From contig VZTI01005023.1 in the NCBI GenBank assembly GCA_013397865.1, forward strand, positions 672,347-736,346: a stretch of 64,000 nucleotides of DNA, written 5' to 3'. This document shows positions 48,501-56,192 of this stretch, in pieces (position 1 is the stretch's first letter; each line of letters opens with the position of its first letter). This DNA is from Struthidea cinerea (lineage: Eukaryota > Chordata > Aves > Passeriformes > Corcoracidae). The notes beneath the pieces are model-generated. The model did no database searches. It saw nothing but the letters and a program-made list of their open reading frames with translations, and was not told the origin of the DNA. The position numbers and the translations under genes are program-made.

Positions 48501-50692
48501 AGGCCAGGCTGAAGTTAACAGAGCTATATATTTAGTAGAGCAGGACCACAGTTAGGTTCGGGTCTCTGCCATAAGTCTGGACACTCTACCTTCCAGATTT
48601 CCATGCCAATTGTCTTCTTAAGATATTTATTCAAGAATATAGCAGCAAGACATGCCAGCCTGAGCTACAAAACCTGGAGTCTCTGTCCTGGAATATCTCC
48701 TTGACAGTCCTACTTCATGGTACTGAATCTGCAAAAACAGCCTTATTCCAGCCTGGGGACCACAGAGGTCTGCAGGTCTTTGCAAAAGCTTTGACTCCAA
48801 GAAATTGTGCACAGCTATGATCCTCCAATCTTGCACAGGTTCTTCCATCCAGGATAAACAGCCTTGCAATCCTAACAGCAAGTTTGTTGAAAGTTTATTG
48901 GTGTTTCCAGATCTTCACAGTGAACATGTGCCATGGCCAGGAACTGTGAACACTGGAAACACTGAAACACCTGACTTCAGAGCATTCTGCAATGCAGGTG
49001 TGACCACAGTGACCTCTGGTAGTCTTTGCACACAGACGTTCCCAGAAGTCTGGACTTGAAGAAGAGTATTTGAACCTAAGCTGTTCCTGTAGAAAAAGAA
49101 GCAACACAGTTTAACAGAAAACTGTTTTGCTAAAAAATTTCCAACCACCTTTATTCCTTACTTCTGCTTCTTCCCTGGGTAGAAAGAAAATTCATACTCT
49201 CAGCTTTTCCCCAGAATATTTCATATTGCTTCTTCCATGTCAGTTACTTTTCTGGCCCAAAAAGCTTACAAGCGTGAGTATATTTTATCTTCCTGCCTAG
49301 CTAGGTGAGATCTCTAAGTTCTTATGACACTTTACACCCTCCTCCTACAAGCAGATCACTGAGAAATCAGAAAATAGGAAATTTTGAATTTGCTACTGTA
49401 TTTTCGCATTAGACTCATGGTGCCCAGAGATGACAACCCAGATGGTGAATGACAGCATAGAACTGCCAGGTCACGTCCAAATCACACAAAAGTAGAGGTG
49501 CATTGCTTGTGTTCTGTGTTTGAAGGAGGACAAACCAAAGTGTGAGAGATGTGACAGCTCATGCACTGAGTGCAAGGGACCTGGTCCTCGCAACTGCACA
49601 GTCTGTCCAGCCAGCATGCAGCTCTTCCTGGAGGAAAGCCGCTGCCTGCCCTGCTGCAGTGACACTGACCCAGCAGAAACCCCAGAGTGCTGTGATTGCA
49701 GTGAAACACAAGGTAGGACCATGCTGAAGAGCACAAATAGTGCTGAAGCGTTTTACAGTTGATTATGCAGACATTATGCTGCCTCAAAAGTGGACTAGAG
49801 AGAAAATGTGTTATTGGTAAACAGTGTGTTTCTATTGCTGCATCAAAAATAGGAAAGGTTTTACTCAAATAATAACCATTATGTCTGGTGCTGGAGATGG
49901 CAACTTCTTGCACTCACAACTATTACATTAAATGGCCCGGCATTTCATAAACTAACTGGTTTATGAATTAGCTTACTTCAATGAAGAGACATCTGAATCA
50001 TTGCATTCGTGCGCCTCCTAAGTAAGAAGCTTTTCTGCTTCTTTCTCATTATTTCAAATCAAATAATGAATAGATATCCCAACGACCTTACTTACATCCT
50101 TACAACATAAGAACAACAAAGACACCATTGTGGTACTAGAAAAGTTAGGTATTTTGTTGACCACTATTAAAAATATAAATAGTCCTAAACACTGTACTGG
50201 ACTTTTTAAGACACACACACACATACACAGATACAAGCTCATTTCATTCACTTTTTTGTTGTTTTTTTGTTTTTAATTGCTGTTGTAGATGACTGTGTAT
50301 TACAGACAACTCTACCCCCCGGGCAAAAAAGCAAAACTACTTTCTTTGTTATCACTTGCATCTTGCTTCTGCTTGTCATTGGAGCCATTGTATTCATCTG
50401 GAGAAAGGCACGAACCAAAACCCAGCCTGTCAGTAAAGGACGGTATGAGAAGCTGACAAATCACTCCAAAACCTTTCCTTCCTCTGTGAGCAACTACCAC
50501 AAGAATCCCAGTTACCACGAGGATCAAGTGATTGAATACAGAGACAGAGATTATGAAGATGATGATGACGAAGATGACATTGTATACATGGGCAAGGATG
50601 GCACAATTTATCACAAATTTAAATATGGACTTTTGGATGATGACGAGGAAGATGAACTAGAATATGATGATGAAAGTTATTCATTTAGATAA
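9431..50692 (+). CDS. PCSK5: Proprotein convertase PCSK5, C-terminal part of the long (PC5B) isoform, 17 exons
   Basis: PCSK5 is a subtilisin-like endoprotease that cleaves precursors after basic residues in the secretory pathway. Only its C-terminal half is here. Seventeen exons with AG/GT borders join in phase to 986 codons plus TAA, with no internal stop. About 17 units of the pattern CxxCxxxCxxC mark furin-like repeats. The last exon gives a hydrophobic helix (about 22 residues), a basic stop-transfer stretch and an acidic tail with the motifs DQVIEYRDRDY and LEYDDESYS. From memory, mammalian PC5B has about 1,860 residues and diverges from the short PC5A near residue 877. The length and repeat count here match the B-specific part. 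The tail resembles PCSK5 rather than furin, PCSK6 or PCSK7. A lineage-specific PCSK5-like paralogue remains possible because of the ARSK neighbour. Confidence 0.88.
11690..12125 (+). repeat. 5' LTR of the ERV
   Basis: 436 bp, from TGTCCTTGCTCCAG to AAACCACAACA. It is the same length as the 3' copy. Confidence 0.88.
12134..12150 (+). promoter_or_regulatory. Putative tRNA primer-binding site
   Basis: TGGCACCCAATGGGCGG starts 9 bp after the 5' LTR end. It resembles the TGGCGCCCAACGTGGGG type used by many avian ERVs. The degeneration makes the tRNA assignment tentative. Confidence 0.55.
12299..13440 (+). pseudogene. Degenerate ERV internal (gag-like) region
   Basis: Several overlapping open frames (12299-12751, 12399-12773, 12770-13030, 13027-13440) lie in three frames between the primer-binding site and the protease. 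No zinc knuckle or major homology region was recognised. Position alone suggests gag remnants. Confidence 0.5.
13514..13885 (+). pseudogene. Retropepsin-like protease remnant of the ERV
   Basis: The open frame contains the aspartic-protease triad DTGA at about 13568-13579 and a downstream LILGIDYL block resembling the second conserved retropepsin motif. The frame continues past 13885 into the 3' LTR, and the following pol domains are absent, so no functional polyprotein is implied. It is an ancient viral copy. Confidence 0.7.
13886..14321 (+). repeat. 3' LTR of the ERV
   Basis: 436 bp, from TGTCCTGATTCTAG to AAGCCACAACA. It aligns along its length with the 5' LTR at 11690. Confidence 0.88.
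14791..14927 (+). CDS. PCSK5: PCSK5 exon B
   Basis: 137 bp between TTTAAAAG and GTAAGT. Its first base completes an Arg codon begun in exon A. The product starts VFDDGFCVMQCPRGK and contains CHLCHHTCLDC and CTSC, the end of one furin-like repeat and the core of the next. It leaves one base (G). Confidence 0.87.
14928..16833 (+). other. PCSK5: PCSK5 intron B-C
   Basis: About 1.9 kb of AT-rich sequence. No gene or recognisable repeat was seen. Confidence 0.75.
16834..17031 (+). CDS. PCSK5: PCSK5 exon C
   Basis: 198 bp between GCCACACAG and GTAAGC. The product runs from DQRGVERFLYHGEC through CVPCPGHCEVC and CKRC to VCQKHNC, one full furin-like repeat. NSS in CLNSSHC is a potential N-glycosylation site. 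Phase 1 on both sides. Confidence 0.88.
17032..17371 (+). other. PCSK5: PCSK5 intron C-D
   Basis: 340 bp intron with nothing else seen. Confidence 0.8.
17372..17440 (+). CDS. PCSK5: PCSK5 exon D
   Basis: 69 bp between AAAACACAG and GTAAAT. It encodes EVEDPDSEDC followed by CSDGCQNC, half of a furin-like repeat. Phase 1 on both sides. Confidence 0.82.
17976..18765 (-). pseudogene. Unidentified coding-like stretch with two in-frame stops
   Basis: On the minus strand, codons from about 18,765 to 17,976 stay in one frame with only two stops, TAG near 18,528 and TAG near 18,459. The two long open parts (63 and 140 codons) share that frame. The left edge of the reading is preceded by CTTCTCCCCTCAG, which looks like a splice acceptor. 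I do not recognise the protein, and no poly(A) tail or target-site duplication was seen. It could be a decayed gene, a retrocopy, or chance. Confidence 0.3.
24147..24540 (+). mobile_element. CR1 LINE 3' fragment
   Basis: The text matches the CR1 3' end: TTTAGCCTGGAGAAAAGGATG, then GAAGAATTTCTTCACAG, ending in the ATTCCATGATTCT type tail. It is 5' truncated, as is usual for CR1, and on the + strand. Confidence 0.82.
24609..25486 (+). mobile_element. CR1 LINE fragment with reverse transcriptase remnant
   Basis: The left part encodes pieces of the CR1 reverse transcriptase: a VPQRAPS/VLGPVLFNIF-like block and KFTDDTKLGG, where the usual catalytic FADD box reads FTDD (Ala to Thr). The right part is the CR1 3' region, ending GTGATTCTTTGATTCT. 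Frame breaks show it is inactive. The reading frame at 24757-24963 covers the best preserved segment. Confidence 0.85.
26272..26314 (+). CDS. PCSK5: PCSK5 exon E (43-bp microexon)
   Basis: It is preceded by TTTAATTTCAG and followed by the strong donor GTAAGT. It encodes DPSICITCMENYY plus split codons on both sides (phase 1 in, phase 2 out). Its two cysteines finish the repeat begun in exon D. The frame would break without it. Confidence 0.82.
26315..27119 (+). other. PCSK5: PCSK5 intron E-F
   Basis: 805 bp, AT-rich, with a short AAAAT run near 26,882. Nothing else seen. Confidence 0.75.
27120..27262 (+). CDS. PCSK5: PCSK5 exon F
   Basis: 143 bp between ATTTTACAG and GTAAGC. It encodes YKQRCYKYCPENTY, then CRDCHANCNSC and CDSCEEGFYLS. 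Phase 2 in, phase 1 out. It joins in frame to the 43-bp exon. Confidence 0.88.
27263..28399 (+). other. PCSK5: PCSK5 intron F-G
   Basis: 1.1 kb with no recognised feature. It ends in two candidate in-phase acceptors, at 28,381 and 28,399. Confidence 0.75.
28400..28600 (+). CDS. PCSK5: PCSK5 exon G
   Basis: 201 bp ending before GTAAGC. It encodes DGTCVRECGDGFFAD, CEPCHRSCATC and CTGC. The start after TCTGTCGCAG was chosen because exon M begins in the same way, (N)RTCVETCPDGYYAD. The upstream acceptor CTTCCAG would start the exon at 28,382 and add six residues in frame. Confidence 0.85.
31468..31490. repeat. Perfect 23-nt inverted repeat
   Basis: Eleven-nt arms (GCTTGTCATGC and its reverse complement) surround one A. 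Confidence 0.85.
36075..36822 (+). mobile_element. CR1 LINE 3' fragment
   Basis: It matches CR1 3' sequence: GCAAGTGCTGGATTCTGCAC, later GGAAAGGGACCTGGGTGCTC, and a tail ATATTCTGTGATTATATGATT. It is 5' truncated, with the coding part broken. Confidence 0.84.
37320..37403 (+). CDS. PCSK5: PCSK5 exon H
   Basis: 84 bp between CCTTTCACCCCAG and GTAACA. It encodes GNRKLLSCDSSCMTC and CTSCPQ, a partial furin-like repeat. Phase 1 on both sides. Confidence 0.84.
37404..37921 (+). other. PCSK5: PCSK5 intron H-I
   Basis: 518 bp with nothing else seen. Confidence 0.78.
37922..38117 (+). CDS. PCSK5: PCSK5 exon I
   Basis: 196 bp between CTTCTGCCAG and GTAAGT. It encodes KFLIHDTCVSLCPQKYF, CEMCGDDCEVC, CQKC and CLEECPE. 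Phase 1 in, phase 2 out. Confidence 0.87.
38118..40338 (+). other. PCSK5: PCSK5 intron I-J
   Basis: 2.2 kb, AT-rich, with a small tandem copy of AGGGATAAAA near 39,230-39,255. No gene or named element was seen. Confidence 0.72.
40339..40556 (+). CDS. PCSK5: PCSK5 exon J (two repeat cores)
   Basis: 218 bp between TTCCATAG and GTATTA. It carries two cores, CKECSGSCKTC and CKHCPETCQEC, with CLSC between them. Phase 2 in, phase 1 out. The donor GTATTA is weaker than the others. Confidence 0.86.
40557..41563 (+). other. PCSK5: PCSK5 intron J-K
   Basis: 1.0 kb with no recognised feature. Confidence 0.75.
41564..41800 (+). CDS. PCSK5: PCSK5 exon K
   Basis: 237 bp between CTGTCCCCTGTAG and GTTGGC. 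It encodes CMAEFFLHEGKCVQECP, CFPCHADCRDC, CTAC and CFKECPEGSYY. Phase 1 on both sides. The donor lacks the usual A at +3, but the phase and the fit to exon L support it. Confidence 0.85.
41801..42271 (+). other. PCSK5: PCSK5 intron K-L
   Basis: 471 bp with nothing else seen. Confidence 0.78.
42272..42502 (+). CDS. PCSK5: PCSK5 exon L
   Basis: 231 bp between TTTTCAG and GTAAGT. It encodes CNRTCQTC, CLTC, then CKPCHKKCFHC and CLSC, the end of one repeat and a full next one. Phase 1 on both sides, leaving an A. Confidence 0.87.
42503..44720 (+). other. PCSK5: PCSK5 intron L-M
   Basis: 2.2 kb that holds an antisense solo LTR (42,828-43,455). No other gene was recognised. Confidence 0.78.
42828..43455 (-). 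mobile_element. Antisense solo LTR (628 bp) with 6-bp target-site duplication
   Basis: It runs TGTAGGAGC to CCCCAACA. The flanks are GAGGGC (42822-42827) and AAGGGC (43456-43461), one mismatch in six. TTTATT at 42907-42912 is a minus-strand AATAAA poly(A) signal near the expected LTR end, so the element lies antisense to PCSK5. A degenerate AGAGTAA-type repeat lies at about 42,980-43,040. Confidence 0.75.
44721..44898 (+). CDS. PCSK5: PCSK5 exon M
   Basis: 178 bp between TCTGTGCAG and GTAAGG. It encodes RTCVETCPDGYYAD, CSACHSTCDTC, CLSC and CVTQCPEG. Phase 1 in, phase 2 out. Confidence 0.88.
44899..45858 (+). other. PCSK5: PCSK5 intron M-N
   Basis: 960 bp with no recognised feature. Confidence 0.75.
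45859..46076 (+). CDS. PCSK5: PCSK5 exon N (two repeat cores)
   Basis: 218 bp between CTATTTCAG and GTAAAA. It encodes CEKCHKSCKEC, CLSC, then CERCHPSCLTC. NST near the start is a potential N-glycosylation site. It has the same length and phases as exon J, which suggests a duplicated exon unit. Confidence 0.88.
46077..48074 (+). other. PCSK5: PCSK5 intron N-O
   Basis: 2.0 kb. Several open frames on both strands overlap at 46.1-46.6 kb but resemble no protein I know. No repeat was named. Confidence 0.7.
48075..48190 (+). CDS. PCSK5: PCSK5 exon O
   Basis: 116 bp between GCCGTTCTAG and GTACCT. It encodes NGAFSCTSCVWSYSLLGGMC and the linker YKVQETPGQK. Phase 1 in, phase 0 out; this is the only phase-0 junction in the series. 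The donor GTACCT is not optimal. Confidence 0.8.
48191..49525 (+). other. PCSK5: PCSK5 intron O-P
   Basis: 1.3 kb. Somewhat higher GC at 48.6-49.1 kb, with no recognised gene or repeat. Confidence 0.7.
49526..49712 (+). CDS. PCSK5: PCSK5 exon P (last furin-like repeat)
   Basis: 187 bp between GTGTTTGAAG and GTAGGA. It starts in phase 0 with EDKPKCERC and contains CERCDSSCTEC, CTVCPASM, CLPCC and ECCDC. The double-cysteine end before the membrane segment is a feature remembered for PC5B. Confidence 0.88.
49713..50288 (+). other. PCSK5: PCSK5 intron P-Q
   Basis: 576 bp with an AC-dinucleotide run at about 50,211-50,224. Confidence 0.78.
50289..50692 (+). CDS. PCSK5: PCSK5 terminal coding exon (transmembrane helix and acidic tail)
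   Basis: It follows GCTGTTGTAG. A hydrophobic helix of about 22 residues (50,336-50,401) is followed by WRKARTK, a stop-transfer sequence. The cytosolic tail carries DQVIEYRDRDY, an Asp/Glu cluster at about 50,555-50,579, the block KFKYGLLDD and a second acidic stretch ending before TAA at 50,690. Acidic clusters in this tail are known to direct PC5B cycling through the trans-Golgi network. The tail is the strongest evidence for PCSK5 over other convertases. Confidence 0.93.
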
Positions 50693-50699
50693 CTTTTTG

Positions 50700-50722
50700 C
50701 TAATTTACTAATAGTAAATTAG
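50700..50722 (+). repeat. Hairpin-forming inverted repeat in 3' UTR
   Basis: CTAATTTACT and its exact reverse complement flank AAT, eight bases after the PCSK5 stop codon. Confidence 0.85.
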
Positions 50723-51562
50723 TCCTACTCTACTGTTTTTCCTATGAAAATATAGCTATTTAGTTAATATGTTTAGTTACTTGAGAGCATCCTGACCTCC
50801 AAATTTTTTGCTGTTATTGTGAGAGCAGAATAATTTCTAGAAACTTTTTTCTAAATAATTTTTTTTAGGCTTTGAAGTAGCACTCTGGATATAGTCTGGT
50901 TAAGAGATTAAGTTCCTATGCATTTGTGTGGAGAATAGATCCTTTCCCAAAATGTATTTGTTTAACTAACACAAACTTTTCTTCAAACCTTTATGGAGAA
51001 CCTTGCCAATCACTACTAGGATGTGATAAGCAAGATGGGTGTATCTACTTGATGAATGCCACTGGGAGAGGGTGTCAGTAGTTTACTACTTTGTGGTTAG
51101 TTACTCAGCAATTCATAATAGAGTAGGCAACTTGGAGGAGTTTACTTGATTTTTTTCATAATCACCTGGTGTTCCCTGAAGCAAACACATTCCACTCTAG
51201 AATCTTTACAGTGTACTTTCCTGGGAATTCGTGTATCTATGACATGATATTTTAAAAGACTCATGATTGTGACTACTTCTTATAACTGTATTTTATTAAC
51301 AGTTTGTATGAAATAGAACAAAAATATTTTATATATCAGCCTCCAATTAATCTTTACTGCAGTGTTTGTCAAAAAATCTTGCATTTTACAGATGAATTTC
51401 TCGGTTTACAATGAAGGGCAGTATTGTCTACAAGCACGGCACACACACACCCATCCCGCACCACAAGCAGGTGGTGTTTATATTGTAAATGGCTCGGGAT
51501 GTTCAGACAATGGCAAAGGGGATATGTAGCACTTTTCTTGTAATTTTTATTATTATTACAGA

Positions 51563-51568
51563 AATAAA
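51563..51568 (+). promoter_or_regulatory. PCSK5: Poly(A) signal AATAAA (PCSK5)
   Basis: AATAAA about 870 bp after the stop codon in AT-rich sequence. A second AATAAA follows at 51,610-51,615. Confidence 0.55.
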
Positions 51569-51609
51569 AATTTATAATTCTAAAGAAAATATGGATATTT
51601 GTTGTGAAG

Positions 51610-51615
51610 AATAAA
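51610..51615 (+). promoter_or_regulatory. PCSK5: Second poly(A) signal AATAAA (PCSK5)
   Basis: AATAAA 47 bp after the first. Either could be used. Confidence 0.5.
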
Positions 51616-51620
51616 TTCTT

Positions 51621-54600
51621 TAACCATCTTAAAAATGCTGTTATTCATTAGATTTCATTGACTCTCAGAGTTTCTCTAGGTTTCCAGTAAGGAGCTGCTC
51701 TAAAAACAATAAGGTTATATATATAGATTTAGTGTTTACAAAGGATTTGTGTAAAAATACCAGATTTTCATGGCTCAATGCCTCAGTGGAATCTTCAGTA
51801 TTATGTATACCTAAAGACCTCAGGATAGTTCCATCTGTAAGATTAAAGATGTTTTATGGGGAGGTTAATTGCTTCCAATTTTAATTATAACCTTCTGGTC
51901 ATTGCACCTTAAGTAAGAGAGAGGAATTAGAAGTAATGTGACTTCACAAAAGCTGAAAAAAGTACCTATGTTTATCAAAAGTTGTAAAGCAACATTTGAC
52001 AGCAAGGTACTTCAGAAAGATACACGCTATCTTTCACTTTAAAATCTAAAAAATCGGAAGAGGGAAAGAAGAGTGAAAAATCAGTTTGAAAGGTGATACT
52101 GTTATCCTGGTTTCCTAAACTTGTTTAAGTTAACAATATGCTTTATTCTTGTTGCTAATGGCTCACAACACAACTGTGAGGATGTGCTTTGACATACTTC
52201 CTCACATTTCAAAGGCTTATTACTAACTATGCCGGAGCAGTCTGAAACCAGAGTGATAGATGCAATAATGTGCATTTCTTTATGGACTCTCGGGTTATGA
52301 AATCGTATTATTATTAAATGGCCAGATGAACCTGGCAGATCAGCAAACGATTAGAACAATAGTGCCATAGTCAGGACTTTGGTTACTCAGCGCTTTTGCC
52401 GTGCCTGGTTTCCTGGGGGCAATGTGGTCCATCTTACAAAGTAGGGAAACAGCATCTTTGGTCAGAGACTTGCCAGACTCCTGAGGAGGTCTTTAAATTA
52501 GACTTTTTGGGGAAGGGTGCCTATCCATCTCAATCCAGCCAGTCAAATACCAACACCTATAATCAACATCTACATCAACATCTCCTGTAAAAGAAAATCA
52601 CATTCAATAGTTTTGAAAGTGTCAAGTTTGAAAGCAGTGCTCAAGGAGACACAAATTTAGGGACCTGTCCCCCTTCACAGTGTTTACAACTAGAAATCGC
52701 CTAAGAGTCTACAAGGAGACCAAGAAAATAAAAGCACAAGGAAATAATTCTAGTCATGCTTCTAAAGAAATTTCATGGAAAACTTCATGGTTGAACCAAA
52801 AAAGGTAGTAAAAAAAAATTACAGAGAACACAACAGCATACAAAGGAAATTCTGCTTTTCTGAATTTTTTATGCCTCTGTTAATCTAAGTTCCTCACACT
52901 CTTTCCTGAAATAAAGGCATCCAATTATTTTTTAAATCTTTTCTAGTCCTTGTTACCTATCATCATTTTCCAGTTCTTTTTTTCTGATGCAAAAAACTAA
53001 TTTTGCCATCTAAGTATCTCTTCACATGTGAAAAAGAAGTCCAAATATATGTTGCATTGCACTGAATTCTTACTTCTTTCACTGACATATCTATGCACTA
53101 TGGAAAAGCAAGTTATTCATAACATCAGAACAAACTAAGAAAGAAAAGAAGATAGTACTATAGTTTGTAACTCTCAATCATGAAAAAGAATGCACAATTA
53201 AATTCTCAGGCATTACAGAAGATGATCATTACATAAAGTCAGCATCTTCAGTTATGTACTGTGGAGGCCGGTGGGCCTGTGGCACAAAGAACAAACAGAG
53301 TCCACTGGTGGGACAGTCCCTAGTACCAAAGAATTTCCCCAGGTTAGGGTGACAAAAGAGGCTTCCCAGGATGCTTTGTTCTGCTGTGTTAATGTATCCT
53401 AGTTCTATTTCCCTGGTTGGCCCATTGGCCTCCCTGCCCCTTTGTACCTTTTATGTCCCATGCCCTAGAAGGTTCTCCACTCCCTGTTCCCCCATTGGCC
53501 CTGCCCCCTCACCACTCCCTCAGAGTTTCCCATTGGTTCCCATACCCTAGTCCCACCTGTGTACCGCCCCTGTGCCCTCAGATCATTGGTCTCTGATGCT
53601 CCCTCCACTCCCATATATAAACCTGGGCCCTCCTGTTCTTTGTCTTCGTCCCTGGAACCCTTCAGGTGAATGGCTGCATTAAACTCCTCTCGTGGAACCC
53701 CATATGAAGACCCTTCCTGCCTCTTTGCCGTTGACCCATTTTCTGGAGCTATCCGTACGTGTGTGCGTGTGTCCTGATGAGCAGCTTTGCCTTGGAGACA
53801 CCTTTAGGAAGGTCGCGACACCTCACCATCTGGCACCGACAAGCCGGAGACCGCAACAATGTACCAGCTTCTGTATTAACTCCCATTGTTAAACACCAAC
53901 ACTTATAAAGTTCTAGTCTCCCAGAAAATACAAATCTTTCTAATTATTCCTCTAGAGTAACAGATACTAAAACTCTCCTAAATACCACACTAGCAAGTGC
54001 AGCCTTCTGTTGTAATAATTTCTCTTTCATCTTTCTACTTTGTGTTTTTGGAGGATACATATTCCATACTACAGTTAGATTGCAAGCCATGGGACCCAGC
54101 AGAAGAATGATTTTATGCGGTATCCTGAACAACAACAAGTTCTGCTCCGTGAGCTGGCACATTCTGGTGTTTCCTGAATTGTCAAGAAGCCTGCCCTCAT
54201 GCACTGGGCTTCTCTGGACAGTCTGTGGCACAAAATATGGTTGTAAGGTTTTTTCCTATTTGTTCTTCCATTTCAGAGAGTATCACAAATGGCAGTTTTG
54301 TAAACCTAACATTAGTGAGTCTTAAAAGCTCACCTCTTCAAAGAAAGCACTGTGCACAGAAATGACAAAATACAATCTTCTCTACGTTTTAAACATTCAG
54401 TCATTAAAAAAAAGCACACACAAAACACATCCAGTTCACCATAATTTTATTTTATTCCATTTTGGACAATGTACTGCATTCTGTCCAGATCTCTGGAAAG
54501 TGATGAAATTACTTTATTCTTTTTTCCTTTGAACAAACTTTCATATGGATATAAATACTTTCTCTAATTATTCAGCCCATTTACTTTGTTTAAATAATTT

Positions 54601-55923
54601 CAACTGTACCTGAACTCATTTTAATAAGAATTATAATGGCATGTGCTACATGCCATTTGAAGATTTTTTAATTCCCCGTGGTAAGCTGCTTATGAAATGA
54701 GTGTGTAGCCATCAAAAAATATGTCTTATTTTTATGTTTATTGTTACTGGCTTACTACTACTACTGAGCATTCAATAACAGATTCCAGAAAATATTTTAC
54801 CTATGAAGTATAGTGTCATTCTGAACTGATACTATGGCAGCAATGATAGTGACCAAGAGTAAGCAAATCTAAGTGCTGCTGTAATTACATATTCCCTTAA
54901 GTGGAAGAGTTACTACCTAAATCTTACCTTCTTCCAAAACTATTTTTTTTTTTTGTGAGATCACTGGAAAAATGGGAAATAATATTTTTATGTTAACTCT
55001 TCCTGTAAGCTTCAATTGTATCTCCTCTGTGTACATTTTAGGTTTCAGTTCTCCACTCATTGATGCACATTAAAGCACTTACTTGCAGAATCTAACTGCA
55101 TTCAAGCAGTTTTTATTTTATTTTATGTTATGCAAATCACACTATCACTTTTCAGAGAACTGCTCTATTTATAGGTTTGGGAAGAGGTTTTTGTTTTGTT
55201 AGGGTTTTTTTAATTTCTGACCATGACCAGAGATCAGATTCCTCTTCACTTCACATGTTCAATTAGGAGCCTATGCATATTATGAAATTTTAAACAGCAG
55301 GGAGTGGTAAGTACCAGATCCAAAGCAAGAGGTTAGCAGGCAGATCTTGAAAACATGGGGAGTCAATCACATATAACACAGGAATGCTGACATTGTTAAG
55401 TACTTGCATAAACCACATCTATGTTCAAATCTGTACTGGTTACCAAGTTTTTGATTATATTTTAACTGCGATAGCTTCTCTAAAGTGGATGAATGTGTAT
55501 TCGATCTAGACTTAAAATACACACAGCAAATTTCACTGTAACTGGTAGCTTACTTCACTAAATTTTATAATCCTTGCTTCAGTCTGTCCTTATAAATGGA
55601 AATTCCCATTGAGTTTGAATGCTTAATACTCTGTACTTTTGCAATCAGATAAATATTCCATACACACAATTAGTATTTGCATACTACCCTTTCTATGTAC
55701 ACTTATGTGTCATAGAACAGTAACATCTAAACTCTAGTTTTGTTGTGCTGGCTAGTTATATAAAATGCTCTTGGCTTTCTGACACAAAGCAGTAATTGTT
55801 CAGGAATCTTTACTTTCAATTGGTTATATAAGAAAATAATTCTAACACTTGATATACAGCATAATATTACAAATGCATAATGTTTTTATATCCTCATTCA
55901 TATTAAATCCAGGTTGCCTGTAT
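51621..55923. other. Intergenic region between convergent PCSK5 and ARSK
   Basis: It holds one solo LTR (53,260-53,858). It should also contain the ARSK 3' UTR on the minus strand. Several TTTATT motifs between about 54.4 and 55.2 kb are candidate minus-strand AATAAA signals, but none can be singled out. Confidence 0.65.
53260..53858 (+). mobile_element. Solo LTR (599 bp) with perfect 6-bp target-site duplication
   Basis: It runs TGTGGAGGCC to CCGCAACA, flanked by ATGTAC on both sides (53254-53259 and 53859-53864). It has a TATATAA box at 53,614-53,620 and ATTAAA at 53,678-53,683, in the order expected for a + strand LTR. It is GC-richer than its surroundings. The six-base duplication suits an ERVK/alpharetrovirus-like integrase. 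The exact duplication suggests a fairly young insertion. Confidence 0.87.
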
Positions 55924-56192
55924 CTACTTACTAAGCCACTTGTCAATTGCATTCTCATACTTTTTTTGGTCCTTTAACCAGTCTTGATGCCACCTAAGGT
56001 TCGCAATAACACTTGAATAATTGTGACCCAAACTTTGTTTCCAGCTGATGAACTGTTGTTTGTTATACTCCTGAACAGAAGAAGAAACCTTTGGATAGTT
56101 TACTATAGAGCAAAGTATTTTGTCCAAGGAACGTACAATTACTGGGAATGTTATGGCAACATTTGTAAGCTCGTCTGGATCAGCAGTAAGGT
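55924..56192 (-). CDS. ARSK: ARSK terminal coding exon
   Basis: On the minus strand it follows TTTGTTCCAG. It encodes LTADPDELTNVAITFP, then NYPKVSSSVQEYNKQQF and the C-terminal end, with TAG at 55,924-55,926. The C-terminus appears shorter by several residues than the mammalian protein as remembered. Confidence 0.93.

Larger units (their letters stand above)
50693..51620 (+). other. PCSK5: PCSK5 3' UTR
   Basis: AT-rich sequence after the stop, with poly(A) signals at 51,563 and 51,610. A perfect 10-bp hairpin (50,700-50,722) sits just after the stop. The exact cleavage site cannot be seen. Confidence 0.65.
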
